Part shown: one piece after another, positions 62,901 to 63,087 of the stretch
How the letters are laid out: each line of letters opens with the position of its first letter
Numbering within the stretch: the first letter of the stretch is position 1
From: a virus
IMG/VR virus record: IMGVR_UViG_3300031963_000141
Coordinates: 1 to 63,087 of that record
DNA length: 63,087 nucleotides
Reading direction: 5' to 3' (one strand)
Position numbers and translations under genes: made by a program
Notes under the pieces: model-generated
The model's input: only the letters and a program-made list of their open reading frames with translations
Told to the model about the DNA's origin: nothing
The model's database searches: none

Positions 62901-62962
62901 GTAAGAACTATGACCCAATACATGCAATCAAGTCTAGAGAGACATTCCAAAACCTTAACTAA
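56957..62962 (+). CDS. Giant polyvalent virion protein with zincin, LysM and C-terminal membrane segment (2,001 aa)
   Basis: A 2,001-residue protein overlapping the RNA-polymerase gene by 1 base. At residues 254-258 it has HEYAH (VLHEYAHPLVKG), a zincin site; EEVIVNALEKA may provide the third ligand, and an amphipathic helix (FIQNILFAIKKLIKELVGKV) follows as in the neighbour's zincin region. Residues of about 600-1,300 are long helices. A LysM domain lies at about 1689-1733 (VYQVGDSLESVAKKYN, then VKEGDELII), which binds peptidoglycan glycans. The end has a hydrophobic segment near 1848-1864 (YLAMMGLAVGFIFGY) after a Tyr/Phe-rich region. A plausible role is cell-wall binding and membrane passage during DNA entry. 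It ends at the bidirectional terminator. Confidence 0.7.
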   Translation: MKCIVRSLKEFKALENIYGTDLAEKFVHDYSVVVRKVGPNDEYYYPTPKEVKDWLTNDKQKVRQNVMKAFEVNPFLTDRAIQSLLSGVIHPLKGKYYVTRGFTNYGSIVEQKAAEELIFKPNVAIVEALADKFPSVISLSRSERKAYTVEVVIKPLADRIKTTEEQDEEEVNDFNENFAADPETQKKEKAKEIAVRLGDKFAKAFGVPYTMISAAEATRVLENTTTPYEGEAAFYYNDTVYFVGDKLSTELVLHEYAHPLVKGIAKMNPGLFDKLYYQLRTSATGVKLIENVVVNYPNLEFESDRFKEEVIVNALEKAAMNKVNEQTETEEGFKQFIQNILFAIKKLIKELVGKVNLDKLSVDTTLDDLANMMVNEDFQIDNVVFSETDFAEFKKDISSIVSQFQKVEDGKLQKAINNVYAENMYELDQLSKSPKRLKDLLESREGIKFLRYIAEDLRPYQTVSDDPTKVKPENAISAMKDQQEEFRLRTLALVNSIAHIEVFVENIDKALGKISGDPRKIKTEEITKVMYFKDFLIRQKKLVEDVRVAVGLNKETDFVKTLNGINTSVNDAIRKINDIEQEFAGQYFEKKGASMGKEIDEKFKADITKALKADNISTDAINDFIDSVVNAPLMREFNLDNAGLSLDIKRKPYIAKLVQQYNDKRLTREQYDAFLKGERGDIGYIAANLIPIKNIDDPVIGTFARDISIELSNTELELLRERDQIASKLDPLLRQAGYNENNVAALGKQLLLLDKDGYTDSKTGEWVEYERFTYHDKFKNWRYDYGKLKNEYENAKDKKDKTLVKEAYKNLIDFEKKYMHRPMVDEYYEKFNIWTQDNKLINPFTKSEVVVNADTSFQAYLERAAAIEKMNTLQNIKYEDRDDMLEATAADEAKMEYESLYDVYYPDGTQKTGEALEKALVMKHYRSVSRKFMTGEPDVDSLQRELDNYVDKLAAKGITMEEKPDVFNEELERFFRKNMRVAYSDKYVETRRDIIAQIRQITDKPGLKSEIAKRRAELIEERYDIIGKTTDKNRQVNGIQLTEEQRKRVKEIEVELVNLEAQFDKKSGLSLEDAEKLKTYQDRINNGPALSESERQEYDDLINIKNDMGLGPLELEKLRVLFRDLSELSYKEPTDYYIAAINYALRGTGIDDVTIDNADEFINSPKILEARTKSEAFDQWFIQNHYTKEVWDPAIKQKAIKVFRTSAWTVAKPIGLENYKTTKLVHPITGKEIIRYAVPGGKYNKVVPKPEYVTPKIVGVTVDNRNNYLPKEYTPGKKDSAYDNKYMNQEYYDLKKLNSPTYKLLEELKKEYLRVQDDKGFGSKLYYDYANFFHRSNLEMVQSGKARENVEDKLSSAKTLGQRFFGKEKTADAAEWMFNYNAEATAIGTDLLGNPLTRIPVRGLYRLKKQDVSMDFLRSFYDYMESLTVQKKLSEIEPIAKLISDVLNNSENAIKDMNRISKQIKKSTGMLSFIPTGDNKRAKAFDEFLERTFYGKVNAEFNEKNVRVTKLANALMGNTSRSFIALDMVSAAKNRYGMLFQSMIEAAGAEYITAKSLALGKYRAYTATIQLMTKGIYTHGPKSLDIQMMEYFDPITGKTKKDFSKSASRSFLKDMLDMTWMYDARKLAEVEAGLEVFWGMMYNKYIDQTDSAGNIQKIRYSDAFELDDKGMIKLKDGIDPEYGVQSINHVYQVGDSLESVAKKYNLTVEDLMKKNDIEDPADVKEGDELIISENALFNDFKLKVQGVGKRLNGLIDQLDTPLASKYLGFRLFTFYRLFSLPMFVHRFQFDTSKENFGGEVYDFNMNTLTKGYYISGLQLMWRTVKTMGKYYPMASDKEKAAFRRMLAEGIYLAMMGLAVGFIFGYDDDDEDRFNKLRKREKDWGAMGYFSNHLLYQLMAVKSENELLVPIVGFDDFMNFINPASLASGPIIGNTLKIMADLFHMATGDDSAIYKQDVGPYFWQEEGDYKLWNHIGGIFGVRGKNYDPIHAIKSRETFQNLN

Positions 62963-62965
62963 AAA

Positions 62966-62995
62966 AAAATGGGGAGCTTATTGCTCCCCTTTCTT
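62966..62995. terminator. Bidirectional terminator between convergent genes
   Basis: GGGGAGC-TTATT-... stem pairs 62971-62977 with 62983-62989 (GCTCCCC). A run of A's precedes it (62961-62969) and T-rich bases follow (62990-62998), so it can act on both strands. The stop of the - strand gene lies in the loop. Confidence 0.8.
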
Positions 62996-63087
62996 TTTGC
63001 CTTCTGCCACAAAAAACTTTTCTAGATTTGGCTTGAAGTAACCTGGTCCCTTGAGAATCTTTCCATCTTCTCTTAATACCGGCTTAC
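62978..63087 (-). CDS. C-terminus of a convergent - strand gene (partial)
   Basis: Reading from the right edge on the - strand (frame beginning at 63085), an open frame of 35 codons ends in TAA at 62980-62978, inside the terminator hairpin loop. It reads KPVLREDGKILKGPGYFKPN and then LEKFFVAEGKKKGEQ. The stop placed exactly at a shared terminator, and the coding look of the frame, indicate a real gene tail. No product is recognisable from 35 residues. It marks the switch to the other transcription orientation, as in crAss-like genomes. Confidence 0.65.
   Translation of the reverse strand, partial: KPVLREDGKILKGPGYFKPNLEKFFVAEGKKKGEQ

Noticed and set aside
1-63087. Stop-codon recoding, known in some crAss-like phages
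   Set aside because: TAA, TAG (for example at 4470, 10415, 11786) and TGA (20232) all end genes at sensible junctions, and no gene is fragmented by in-frame TAG or TGA.
1-63087. tRNA genes, insertion sequences, integrase or attachment sites
   Set aside because: None seen by reading; gaps between genes are too short for tRNAs except a few, which contain terminators and promoters instead. A tRNA scan was not possible here.

Overview
The window reads as the structural half of a tailed phage related to the crAss-like phages (Crassvirales), or a close marine or environmental relative, that infects a Bacteroidota host. The evidence is the gene order (terminase, portal, major capsid protein, neck genes, an IHF-like gene, a very long tail nozzle gene, internal cargo proteins, giant ORFs), a DFDVD RNA-polymerase active-site motif in a 3,935-residue protein, and AT-rich DNA. 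Starts are A-rich with no Shine-Dalgarno, and TTTG-N20-TATATT promoter-like signals match Bacteroidota usage. All three stop codons are used normally, so I see no recoding. All complete genes lie on the + strand and coding density is very high. No non-coding gap exceeds about 130 bases, and I saw no tRNA, CRISPR array, transposase or integrase.

Layout. 1-7.5 kb is the head module: terminase large subunit (5' end cut by the window), portal, acidic scaffold-like protein and major capsid protein with a strong terminator. 7.5-12.7 kb holds one head-associated gene and then ten small, lysine-rich genes, several with asparagine-marked heptad repeats and two resembling widespread phage/giant-virus families (DUF5872-like, DUF6321-like). 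12.7-13.9 kb encodes a neck (ring) protein and a small helical protein that keeps the exact spacing of a Dps ferroxidase site. 13.9-19.5 kb is a cysteine-rich structural block: an abundant-looking 424-aa protein with its own promoter and terminator, a zinc-ribbon mini-protein, a tandem-repeat protein, a tail-collar fibre and a PKD-like protein. 19.6-27.2 kb holds the IHF-like gene, two tail/neck proteins and the nozzle (muzzle) protein. 27.2-39.3 kb encodes four large cargo-like proteins rich in a short Gly-Gly motif.

39.3-63 kb encodes three giant polyvalent proteins: a 1,946-aa protein with a PD-(D/E)XK nuclease; a 3,935-aa protein with zincin, RNA polymerase, RNase HI and ASCH-like domains; and a 2,001-aa protein with zincin, LysM and a hydrophobic C-terminal segment. 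The inferred role is to be packaged in the virion and ejected with the DNA, where they would cross the envelope, transcribe early genes and modify the host cell. At the right edge a bidirectional terminator separates this block from a convergent - strand gene, probably the start of the oppositely oriented half of the genome.
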